DNA from: Flavobacteriales bacterium
GTDB lineage: Bacteria; Bacteroidota; Bacteroidia; Flavobacteriales_D; JAHECK01
DNA length: 40,840 nt
Direction: 5' to 3'
Assembly (NCBI GenBank): GCA_030591505.1
Contig: JAUVAY010000006.1
Coordinates: 1 to 40,840, forward strand
Below the pieces are notes generated by a model. That model did not search any database, had not been told where the DNA came from, and worked only from the letters and a program-made list of their open reading frames with translations. The first letter of the stretch is position 1. Every line of letters begins with the position of its first letter. This document shows, piece after piece, positions 34,118-40,840 of the stretch. The position numbers and the translations under genes were made by a program.

Positions 34118-34699
34118 ATGATGAAAAAATATAGTGCAATAACATTTATGACAATGATGATTCTTTTGTTGGTTTCATCATGTTCTAGTTTGAAGGTTAA
34201 TTCTGACTTTGACAAAACAGCTGATTTTAGTCAATATAAGACTTACTCCTTTTATGGATGGGCGGAAGAAAGCGATAAGATCCTTAATCAATTTGATAAA
34301 GATAGAATTGAGAAAGCTTTCGGATCAGAATTTACAAAAAGAGGACTTACTCACAGCGAATCTGACGGAGACTTAGTCGTGACCTTATATATTGTGACCG
34401 AACAAAAACAGCAAACTACTGCAACCACTACAGGTATGGGTGGTGGATATGGTGGATATTATGGCCACGGTCCGGGGTATGGATGGGGTGGAGGAATGTC
34501 TACAACATCATATAACACCTATGATTATACGGTTGGTACATTGGTAATTGATATTTATGACGTGAAAGAGAAGAAACTTGTTTTTGAATCTATTGGCTCT
34601 GATTCAATAAATGAAGACCCAAAAAAGAGAGAAAAAACTACACCTATAACTGTTTCAGCAATCATGAAACCATTTCCAATTGCTATAGTGAAAGAATAG
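34118..34699 (+). CDS. DUF4136 lipoprotein
   Basis: 193 residues. Lipoprotein signal: MMKKYSAITFMTMMILLLVSSC (lipid Cys near 22), possible start one codon later. The DUF4136 fold follows: SDFDKTADFSQYKTYSFYGW, RIEKAFGSEFTKRGL, DGDLVVTLYIVTEQ, GTLVIDIYDVKEKKLVFE. A Gly/Tyr/His-rich flexible loop (about residues 107-128) interrupts the domain. The family occurs in Bacteroidota and Proteobacteria outer membranes; function unknown. Own promoter region, shared in opposite direction with the NfnA gene (276 bases between). Its terminator lies inside the end of the convergent reductase gene. Confidence 0.9.
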   Translation: MMKKYSAITFMTMMILLLVSSCSSLKVNSDFDKTADFSQYKTYSFYGWAEESDKILNQFDKDRIEKAFGSEFTKRGLTHSESDGDLVVTLYIVTEQKQQTTATTTGMGGGYGGYYGHGPGYGWGGGMSTTSYNTYDYTVGTLVIDIYDVKEKKLVFESIGSDSINEDPKKREKTTPITVSAIMKPFPIAIVKE

Positions 34700-34719
34700 T
34701 ATTTTTATAAATGATCTAA

Positions 34720-35478
34720 TTACAAAAGTCGTGGCAACACGGCTTTTCTTTTTATAGGGTAATCAGGAAAATGACTCTTATACCACTTATGATGAGCCAT
34801 AGAGCGGGGCACGAGATTGGCAAATGTCCATATTGCAAAAGACAGGGAGGCAATATTCCATGTTAAAATAGCAAACCCGAACCATTCGATGATCTCGCCA
34901 AAATGATTGGGACAGGATACATACTTAAAAAGAAATCCGCGAGGAATTTTATATCCTTTTTCACCTGGTTTTCTTAAGGATAGCAATATAGCATCAGATC
35001 TGTCATTAATTATCATCCCTCCAATGAATAGAATAAGGCCAAGGATAAATGGTATACTGAATAACCAATTTAGCGAGTAATTATCATTAAAGTTTCCAAT
35101 AAAATAACCGTTTAAAAAACCATTCATAAAATTGAAACATATAGCAAAAAGCATGATTACAAGCGGCATCTTCTTTTTTCTATCCTTTTGCCGGAAAGGG
35201 TAAATGAACGAACGATTGATATAATGAGCTGTCCAAAGTGCTGCAAATATCCATGTCACGATAGTTTTATCTGCATCTCCCGATAAATAGAAAAATAAAA
35301 AAGTGATCAAAGAAACACTTTCCATGATTACCCACCCAATAGTATTGTTTACCATTGGCCCCCAGTCACTTCGTGTATGCCTTCCAAAAGGAGCTACAAC
35401 AAATTGCAATAGGATGAATGTAAATATGGCTAGGGTAGTCCATCCAAAAACGATGAATTCAAAATTTAAAAAATTCAT
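34720..35478 (-). CDS. Steroid 5-alpha-reductase-like membrane enzyme
   Basis: 252 residues, mostly hydrophobic with about 6-7 membrane segments (LAIFTFILLQFVVAPFG, SLITFLFFYLSG, WLFSIPFILGLILFIGGMII, FGFAILTWNIASLSFAIWTF). The C-terminal half carries the steroid_dh (SRD5A/DUF1295-like) signatures: KPGEKGYKIPRGFLFKYVSCPNHFGE, then HHKWYKSHFPDYP. Such enzymes reduce an enone double bond with NADPH, in eukaryotes 3-oxo-4-ene steroids. In bacteria the substrate may be a terpenoid or fatty-acid derivative. One base separates it from the upstream epimerase-like gene. The last codons overlap a plus-strand terminator at 34724-34753. Confidence 0.85.
   Translation of the reverse strand: MNFLNFEFIVFGWTTLAIFTFILLQFVVAPFGRHTRSDWGPMVNNTIGWVIMESVSLITFLFFYLSGDADKTIVTWIFAALWTAHYINRSFIYPFRQKDRKKKMPLVIMLFAICFNFMNGFLNGYFIGNFNDNYSLNWLFSIPFILGLILFIGGMIINDRSDAILLSLRKPGEKGYKIPRGFLFKYVSCPNHFGEIIEWFGFAILTWNIASLSFAIWTFANLVPRSMAHHKWYKSHFPDYPIKRKAVLPRLL
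34724..34753 (+). terminator. Terminator of DUF4136 gene, inside the 3' end of the reductase gene
   Basis: Stem aaaagtcgtg / cacggctttt (34724-34733, 34738-34747) with one G-U wobble and a GCAA (GNRA) tetraloop, then CTTTTT. The last ten codons of the convergent reductase gene fall in this hairpin. Confidence 0.85.
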
Positions 35479-35479
35479 A

Positions 35480-36460
35480 TCAAAGAGTAAAATATTGTTT
35501 TAACCAACTAATGGTGTCATCTATACTTTCATTAAGTGGACGAGGGTTATAGGCTAATAAATTGCTGGCATGCTGATGTTCTACAAATCTGCTTCCTTTT
35601 TCAATGGCAGTTATAGATGCTGAAGTATACAGGGGAGGAGTATTTGCAATTTTAGCATAGGTAGCAATAAAAGGAACCCCAATTCTAGCTAAGAAAATCG
35701 GAAGAGCATAACCCATATACTTTTTGTTTCTCCTTAAACATGTTTGTTCAGCAATGTACTTTATACTGGCCCAATGACCGGATAAAATAAATTTTTCATT
35801 TTGGATGTTTTTCTGAATGATCGTTAATACGGCGTCACTTATATCTCTTACATCAACCCAATCAAAGCCTCCTTCAACAATTAAGGGGAGTTTGCGATTA
35901 TAAATATCGACAAACATTTTACCACTATAAGATGGGCGATAATCTAAGGGCCCAATAACAGCAGTAGGATTAAGAATGCAAACGTCAATCCCCCTCTCTC
36001 TGGCTTTCAGCATCAATTGTTCTCCTTGAGATTTACTAAAATCATATGCCGAATCTTCTGAATTTACGTAGGCTGTATTTTCATTTATTGGAAAACTCGA
36101 ACCTGTAGAATGGTGGGCATGTATCGAGCTAAAGTGGATTATTTTTTTGACTCCATTTCTCAAGCATGCATTGATAACATTATTGACGCCCTCAATATTA
36201 GTATTGTAAATTACATCTTTATCGTAAGGGTAAATAGAAACCTTTCCTGCTATATGAATAAACAGATCAACATCTTTACTTAAAAGATCAAGAGACTCCA
36301 GGTCATTAAGATCACCATGGATGGTTTCAATTTTATCATCGATCTTGATTTCAGTTTTACTTTTTCTTGCAAGCGCTTTAATAGCAAACCCATTTTGAAG
36401 AAGGGTAGAAGCAACATTGTTTCCAATATGACCGGTGATACCACTTATAGCTATTCTCAT
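35480..36460 (-). CDS. NAD-dependent epimerase / 3-beta-hydroxysteroid dehydrogenase-like enzyme
   Basis: 326 residues, extended short-chain dehydrogenase. N-terminal nucleotide site GITGHIGNNV (7-16), then DLFIHIAGKVSIYP, IIHFSSI with the catalytic Ser, and the YxxxK pair in AYDFSKSQGEQ. Substrate-binding part: NPTAVIGPLDYRPSYSG and GFDWVDVRDISDAVL. It belongs to the group containing 3-beta-HSD, DFR and NAD-dependent epimerases, so sugar or sterol substrates are both possible. Its stop is one base before the start of the steroid 5-alpha-reductase-like gene, forming a two-gene unit. This combination suggests sequential oxidation/isomerisation and C=C reduction of a hydroxylated polycyclic or isoprenoid substrate. 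Confidence 0.85.
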   Translation of the reverse strand: MRIAISGITGHIGNNVASTLLQNGFAIKALARKSKTEIKIDDKIETIHGDLNDLESLDLLSKDVDLFIHIAGKVSIYPYDKDVIYNTNIEGVNNVINACLRNGVKKIIHFSSIHAHHSTGSSFPINENTAYVNSEDSAYDFSKSQGEQLMLKARERGIDVCILNPTAVIGPLDYRPSYSGKMFVDIYNRKLPLIVEGGFDWVDVRDISDAVLTIIQKNIQNEKFILSGHWASIKYIAEQTCLRRNKKYMGYALPIFLARIGVPFIATYAKIANTPPLYTSASITAIEKGSRFVEHQHASNLLAYNPRPLNESIDDTISWLKQYFTL

Positions 36461-36482
36461 AATCTATCTCACATAGATACAT

Positions 36483-36511
36483 AAAAAAAGGATGACATTA
36501 ATGCCATCCTT
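36483..36511 (-). terminator. Terminator of DUF3078 gene
   Basis: aaggatgacatt / aatgccatcctt (36488-36499, 36500-36511), 11 of 12 positions pair, with As at 36483-36489 giving the U tract on the minus strand. Confidence 0.85.
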
Positions 36512-36532
36512 CTTATTAATTTGTGAGTATGA

Positions 36533-37465
36533 TTATTTGAAATTAAATGTTAATCCTAAATTAAATACTTCTTTAAACTGTGTTCTTGGACCAAAAGATT
36601 CTATTTCACCCGCTTCATTTACTCTTTCAAATGTTATGTCCGAGTCGTAAATCAATGTTGTATTGATGCTAGCTGCTAACCATTCATTTATTTTCATAGT
36701 TAACAGTACTTCCCAGTTTACATCGATATTCTGAGGATTTTCCAAGTAGTTGGAAAAAAGATCTAAAGTGGTATACAAAGTAATGTTTTTAAATACCTCT
36801 TTTTTAAATTCAGCTCTAACATAGGCCCCAAACTTAAACTTCATATTTTTACCTGGCGTAATAACATTTCCTGAAGTATCCAATATGGCAGCATCCACAC
36901 CGTAATCACCATTATCTGCTAAATCCTGATCGCTAACAAAGATCATTTTAGCATTTGCAGGAGCGATATTAACCGAGATATACTCATTCGGCCTCCAGTC
37001 AACACCGATACCAAGATTTAAATAACCAGGCGACATAAAGTTTGATACTTTTATCGAATCTCCTGCATCAGCATAACCCGCAGTATATTGTGTCTTAAAA
37101 TTCATAATTGAACTCAAATACCATTTCGAATTTTTAAAAGCCTGATAGCCATACTTCGAATTAATCTCTAATCGATCATCCGTTTTACTAAAAGCATCAT
37201 CTTGCCTGATCGAACCATAGGTTGTTAGCAAAGTGGATTCCCATAGGTTTTTATTCTTTTTTAGAATTGCATTTCCTCCAAAGATCAAATTTCCTGCTAA
37301 GGAGTTTTTTCCTCCTGCTGCCCAGTTTGAGAAACTGGATTGTGCAACATTTAGACTGATGATACCATTAACAGTCCAACCTTGAGTGGAGTCAACTTCA
37401 CTTTCTTGTGAAAATAGGGTAGAAGCAACAAGCATTACTACTCCTAGTAATAGAATTTTTTTCAT
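36533..37465 (-). CDS. DUF3078 outer-membrane protein
   Basis: 310 residues with a signal peptide (KKILLLGVVMLVASTLFSQ). The DUF3078 signature opens the mature protein: NVAQSSFSNWAAGGKNSLAGN, followed by many short alternating beta strands with aromatic ends (TTYGSIRQ, YLNLGIGVDWRPN, FKFGAYVRAEFKKE, FNLGLTFNFK), consistent with an outer-membrane barrel ending in Phe/Lys. Function unknown; common in Bacteroidota. The start lies 24 bases from the stop of the MscS gene, so it is likely the last gene of the ade-mscS unit. A terminator follows the stop. Confidence 0.9.
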   Translation of the reverse strand: MKKILLLGVVMLVASTLFSQESEVDSTQGWTVNGIISLNVAQSSFSNWAAGGKNSLAGNLIFGGNAILKKNKNLWESTLLTTYGSIRQDDAFSKTDDRLEINSKYGYQAFKNSKWYLSSIMNFKTQYTAGYADAGDSIKVSNFMSPGYLNLGIGVDWRPNEYISVNIAPANAKMIFVSDQDLADNGDYGVDAAILDTSGNVITPGKNMKFKFGAYVRAEFKKEVFKNITLYTTLDLFSNYLENPQNIDVNWEVLLTMKINEWLAASINTTLIYDSDITFERVNEAGEIESFGPRTQFKEVFNLGLTFNFK

Positions 37466-37489
37466 GCGTAAATATATTTGCTTAGTTGA

Positions 37490-38305
37490 TTATTTATTAT
37501 GAACGTGCACATCCATTTGTGGGAACGGAATATTAATTCCCTTCGCATTAAATTGATTATATACGTTTTTATTCATATCGAAGAAAACACCCCAATAATC
37601 ATCTGGTTTTACCCATGCACGTGTTGCAAGATTAACTGAGCTATCTCCTAATTCAGAAACGCCAACGAATACTTCAGGATCTTTAAGGATTCTACTGTCT
37701 GCATTCATTAGATCAATTAGTATCTTTTCAGCATCCTCAACACTATCACCATAGCCAATTCCAAAAGTCCAATCCACTCTTCGGGTATCCTGAGTAGAAT
37801 AATTTACAAGAGAACCATTGGATAGTGGTCCATTTGGGATAATTATAGTCTTATTATCTACCGTAGTTAAAATGGTTATGAAAATTTGAATTTCTTTAAC
37901 CACGCCTGTATAACCTTGTGCATCAATATAATCACCAACCTTAAATGGTCGGAATATCAAGATCATTGCTCCACCAGCAAAGTTTTGTAAGGTACCGGAA
38001 AGTGCCATACCAATTGCTAAACCTGCAGCACCCATTATCGCAATAAAAGAGGTCATTTCTATTCCTAGCATACTTAACACACTAATACCCAATAGTGCTT
38101 TAAATAACATAGATATAAGGGAAGTAAGAAAATGAGCAAGCGACTCATCAAAATGTTTAGAAGCAAACATTTTTTTAATACCCTTCATTACCATTTTTAT
38201 GATCCATAAACCGATCATCAGCGTGGCAAGAGCGTATACTAGCTTCATTCCATAATTCATGATCATCTCTTGGATCATGGGAAGGTTTTCATTAATAATT
38301 TCCAT
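37490..38305 (-). CDS. mscS: Small-conductance mechanosensitive channel MscS
   Basis: 271 residues, as in typical MscS. Three membrane segments: residues ~15-40, ~58-85 and the pore helix (SFIAIMGAAGLAIGMALSGT, then LQNFAGGAMILIFRPFKVGD), whose Gly/Ala pattern packs the pore. The beta domain (GYTGVVKEIQIFITILTTVDNKTIIIPNG) and the C-terminal alpha/beta part follow; ends VHVHNK. Heptameric inner-membrane channel that releases solutes on hypo-osmotic shock. 22 bases after the adenine deaminase stop and 24 before the DUF3078 gene, all on the minus strand. Confidence 0.96.
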   Translation of the reverse strand: MEIINENLPMIQEMIMNYGMKLVYALATLMIGLWIIKMVMKGIKKMFASKHFDESLAHFLTSLISMLFKALLGISVLSMLGIEMTSFIAIMGAAGLAIGMALSGTLQNFAGGAMILIFRPFKVGDYIDAQGYTGVVKEIQIFITILTTVDNKTIIIPNGPLSNGSLVNYSTQDTRRVDWTFGIGYGDSVEDAEKILIDLMNADSRILKDPEVFVGVSELGDSSVNLATRAWVKPDDYWGVFFDMNKNVYNQFNAKGINIPFPQMDVHVHNK

Positions 38306-38327
38306 TTGTTAGTTGTTTAATTGTTAG

Positions 38328-39968
38328 TTAATTAATTTTTTGGTTAGCAAAAGTAAAATTTATTGCATCAAATAAGCCTCTATCACTTAATTTTAATTCA
38401 GGTATAACTAATAGGGCGCAAAATGAAAGCATCATAAAAGGGTCGTAAAGATTAGAGCCAAGTTTTTGGCTTTTATCAAAAAGATCTTGATAGTGTATTG
38501 CTAACTCTTCTCCACTTAAGTCACTCATCAATCCTGCAACAGGAAGCGTTATACAATCTTCCATTTCTTTGTCGACCAAAGATATTCCCCCTTTGTTTTC
38601 GATAACTAAATTTATAGCCCTTAACAAGTCCTTATCATTCGTTCCAACGGCAATAATGTTATGACTATCATGTGCAACAGATGAGGCGATGGCCCCTTTC
38701 TTTAATCCATATCCTTTTGTAAAAGCAATAGCAGGCTTGCTTTGGTCATATCTACTGGCAACTACCATTTTTAAGATATCATCTTCGATAATAGGATTGA
38801 TGTATCCTTCATTATCACTTTCTATATGATGGATATGCTCATGGGTCAATAATTGACCATCAACAACTTCAATTACTCGGTAATCACCACTTTCACCTTT
38901 CATTTTAATATCATGACTACTTATTTCAGTTCTCGAAAAATTATTAGGAGTAGAAAAATCTTGTCTTTTTATACTGGTTTCTCCTTCAGAATAAACAAGT
39001 GTTCCATCGATATAAGTTTCTTTGACGTCGAAATTTTCTAAATCACTTACAACAATAAAATCGGCAGGGTCACCTACTTCAAGTAAACCTACATTGAGTT
39101 TATAGTGCTTAATAGGATTTAAAATAGCTGCATTAAGCACGTCAAAAATACCCATCCCTTTTTCTATGGCTCTTTTGGCCAAGAGATTAATATGGCCATG
39201 AATAAGATCATGTGGGTGTTTGTCGTCGGAGCAAAACATAATAGACTCAGGGTATAAGCTAAGCAGGTCAATTAAAGCATCAAAATTCTTTGCTGCACTT
39301 CCTTCACGAATCAAAACCTTCATTCCGAGTTCGATCTTCTCTTTTCCTTCTTCATAACTAACGCATTCATGATCTGTAGTTATTCCTTTATCTATATAGT
39401 TTTTTGCATCGTCGCCTCTAAGTCCCGGTGCATGACCATCGATAACCTTATTCAGTTTTTTGGCAATATTCAGTTTTTCAATTACTTCAGGATCATTATT
39501 CAAAACACCTGGAAAGTTCATCATTTCAGCAAGATATACGATTTCTTCTTTCTCCATTAGTAATTGTATTGCCGATGGACCGAGCTTAGCACCGGCTGTT
39601 TCAAATTCTGTTGCAGGCACACAGGAAGGAGCACCAAAATAAAATTTGAAGGGAACCTTTTTTGCATTATCGAGCATAAATTCAACCCCATCAATACCTA
39701 AAACATTTGCGATTTCATGAGGATCGGAAACGGTAGATACAGTACCATGTTTCACAGCCATTCGTGCAAATTCTGAAGGGACGAGCATACTGCTTTCAAT
39801 ATGAATATGAGAATCTACAAAGCCTGGTAGTATAAAATGATTGGGAACTGAAGAGTCTGGAATGATCGACTTTATTTTTCCATTTTCAACTTCTATTCGC
39901 GCTTGAATTATTTTTTTTTCTTTTAAAAGAACAACATTTCCTCCCACTGAATATGATAAATTATTCAT
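38328..39968 (-). CDS. ade: Adenine deaminase (Ade)
   Basis: 546 residues. Metal-site motif GFVDSHIHIESSML and the HGTVSTVSDPHEIANV segment, GHAPGLRGDDAKNYI, CSDDKHPHDLIHGHIN and PADFIVVSDLENF are characteristic of bacterial Ade (amidohydrolase, not the adenosine deaminase-like type). The C-terminal adenine-deaminase domain ends with LPVAGLMSDLSGEELAIHYQ. Converts adenine to hypoxanthine and ammonia for purine salvage. Its start is only 9-30 bases from the start of the divergent Bax-like gene, so both promoters must overlap the coding sequences. Confidence 0.97.
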   Translation of the reverse strand: MNNLSYSVGGNVVLLKEKKIIQARIEVENGKIKSIIPDSSVPNHFILPGFVDSHIHIESSMLVPSEFARMAVKHGTVSTVSDPHEIANVLGIDGVEFMLDNAKKVPFKFYFGAPSCVPATEFETAGAKLGPSAIQLLMEKEEIVYLAEMMNFPGVLNNDPEVIEKLNIAKKLNKVIDGHAPGLRGDDAKNYIDKGITTDHECVSYEEGKEKIELGMKVLIREGSAAKNFDALIDLLSLYPESIMFCSDDKHPHDLIHGHINLLAKRAIEKGMGIFDVLNAAILNPIKHYKLNVGLLEVGDPADFIVVSDLENFDVKETYIDGTLVYSEGETSIKRQDFSTPNNFSRTEISSHDIKMKGESGDYRVIEVVDGQLLTHEHIHHIESDNEGYINPIIEDDILKMVVASRYDQSKPAIAFTKGYGLKKGAIASSVAHDSHNIIAVGTNDKDLLRAINLVIENKGGISLVDKEMEDCITLPVAGLMSDLSGEELAIHYQDLFDKSQKLGSNLYDPFMMLSFCALLVIPELKLSDRGLFDAINFTFANQKIN

Positions 39969-39998
39969 ATATTATATATGGATTATTTGATTTTTAAG

Positions 39999-40840
39999 AT
40001 GAGAACAAAACCTATTTGGAAAACTCCCGTAAAAACTTTTATGCAAGTTACTAAACCATATAGAATTTTTGCGATAATAGGCTTACTGATTTTAGGTGCA
40101 TTATTGATGTACATTAATACGGATAAGATTATCAAACTTGGCCCTGTACATGTTGAGGCTATTGAGTTTGCTGATGTGATCTCTATCAACGACAGCCTGG
40201 TTCCGCCTATTGTATATAAAAGCATTCCTGATTTGAAGAAGCTAACAATTCCTCAAAGGAAAAAAGCTTTTATAGATATTGTTTTACCATCTATTCTATT
40301 GGTTCAAGAAAGAATAGATACTGATAGAAAACGGATTGATGAGATACTATTAATGGATGAAATAAATCCACATGATACATCTTTTATTGCCGCAATGAAA
40401 AAGACCTATAAAAATAGTAAGCTGGAGGAACTTCCCGGTCATATGGTAACGCCTCCTGTATGTATTATTTTAGGACAAGCTGCACTTGAATCAGGGTGGG
40501 GTACATCTAGGTTCTTCCTGGAAGGGAATAATATATTTGGAATGTGGTCTTATTCAACGAGTCATGATCGTCTAGCTGCTGGTGAGAAACGTGGTGAGCG
40601 TCAGATCTATGTTCGAAAATTTCCAGATATTTATACATCTGTATTGAATTACTATCAGACCCTTGGTCGTTTGCGAGCCTATGCTAATTTTAGAAAGGCT
40701 ATGGAAACAGAGAGTGATCCGATAATATTGGTTGGATATTTAAATAAATATTCTGAAAGAGGAGCAGCCTATACAAACACCGTTGCCACCTTGATTCGTC
40801 AGAATGACATGGAGAAATACGATAGTTATCGTTTGCTTCC
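39999..40840 (+). CDS. Bax-like glucosaminidase domain protein (3' end cut by window)
   Basis: Open to the window edge: 280 codons plus two bases, no stop. ATG 39999 is used; an in-frame ATG at 39978 would add seven residues. One N-terminal membrane segment (RIFAIIGLLILGALLMYI, residues ~22-39). Periplasmic part: residues ~80-140 helical, then the glucosaminidase domain (GH73-like) with GQAALESGWGTSRFFLEGNN, containing the probable catalytic Glu164, and IFGMWSY, then RQIYVRKFPDIYTSVLNYYQ. Resembles E. coli Bax and FlgJ-type N-acetylglucosaminidases that cut peptidoglycan or chitin-like glycans. Membrane-anchored in the envelope. Rest of domain and any C-terminal region are outside the window. 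Confidence 0.9.
   Translation, partial: MRTKPIWKTPVKTFMQVTKPYRIFAIIGLLILGALLMYINTDKIIKLGPVHVEAIEFADVISINDSLVPPIVYKSIPDLKKLTIPQRKKAFIDIVLPSILLVQERIDTDRKRIDEILLMDEINPHDTSFIAAMKKTYKNSKLEELPGHMVTPPVCIILGQAALESGWGTSRFFLEGNNIFGMWSYSTSHDRLAAGEKRGERQIYVRKFPDIYTSVLNYYQTLGRLRAYANFRKAMETESDPIILVGYLNKYSERGAAYTNTVATLIRQNDMEKYDSYRLL

Noticed and set aside
1-40840. rRNA, tRNA, CRISPR array, insertion sequence, prophage, origin
   Set aside because: Looked for by eye along both strands; none recognised, but no covariance or HMM search could be run.

Overview
The window is chromosomal DNA from an AT-rich member of the Bacteroidota (Bacteroidetes), most like the marine Flavobacteriales/Cytophagales; I cannot place it lower. 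Support comes from type IX secretion (T9SS) C-terminal sorting domains (type B on the giant adhesin, type A on the multiheme cytochrome), a PorP/SprF protein, a BatA-type membrane protein, DUF1573, DUF3078 and DUF4136 proteins, a zinc-free type B L31, few Shine-Dalgarno sites and several TAnnTTTG promoter boxes. No rRNA, tRNA, CRISPR array, transposase or prophage gene was seen.

Layout. 1-5.1 kb: 3' part of a LuxC-type acyl-CoA reductase, a convergent beta-helix lipoprotein, rpmE2 and an M13 zinc metallopeptidase lipoprotein. 5.3-8.9 kb: a GCS2-type amidoligase fused to two CBS domains, overlapped by an AstE/AspA-type zinc hydrolase, then an exported MsrB. 8.9-19 kb: a surface-adhesin locus with an XRE-type regulator, a small secreted protein of HYR-like modules, and divergently a 2563-residue adhesin (IgGFc-binding-like head, 21 repeats of about 88 residues, two PKD domains, type B sorting domain) followed by its likely PorP/SprF partner. 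19-22.8 kb: a BatA/VWA-like membrane protein, a dihydroorotase paralogue without its metal ligands, and a 56-residue membrane peptide. 22.8-23.1 kb: a cluster of perfect palindromes. 23.1-27.5 kb: DUF1573 protein, L-2-hydroxyglutarate oxidase, a five-heme cytochrome c with a type A sorting domain, and a NifX/NafY-like protein ending in seven histidines.

27.6-33.8 kb, minus strand: an M16 peptidase pair (one active, one inactive) and an NfnAB pair whose NfnA subunit carries about 255 extra N-terminal residues of HEAT-like helices. 34.1-36.5 kb: a DUF4136 lipoprotein, convergent with a steroid 5-alpha-reductase-like enzyme and an NAD-dependent epimerase/3-beta-HSD-like enzyme in a tight pair. 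36.5-40 kb, minus strand: adenine deaminase, MscS channel and DUF3078 protein, probably one operon. The window closes inside a divergent Bax-like glucosaminidase.

Strongest leads for unexplored biology: the HEAT-NfnA fusion; the amidoligase-CBS plus zinc hydrolase module, which looks like a regulated make-and-break pathway for an unknown amide or glutamyl conjugate; the T9SS-sorted multiheme cytochrome; the His-tailed NifX-like protein; and the two-enzyme steroid-like reductase operon. All functional links are inferences from domains and gene order; no database search was run.
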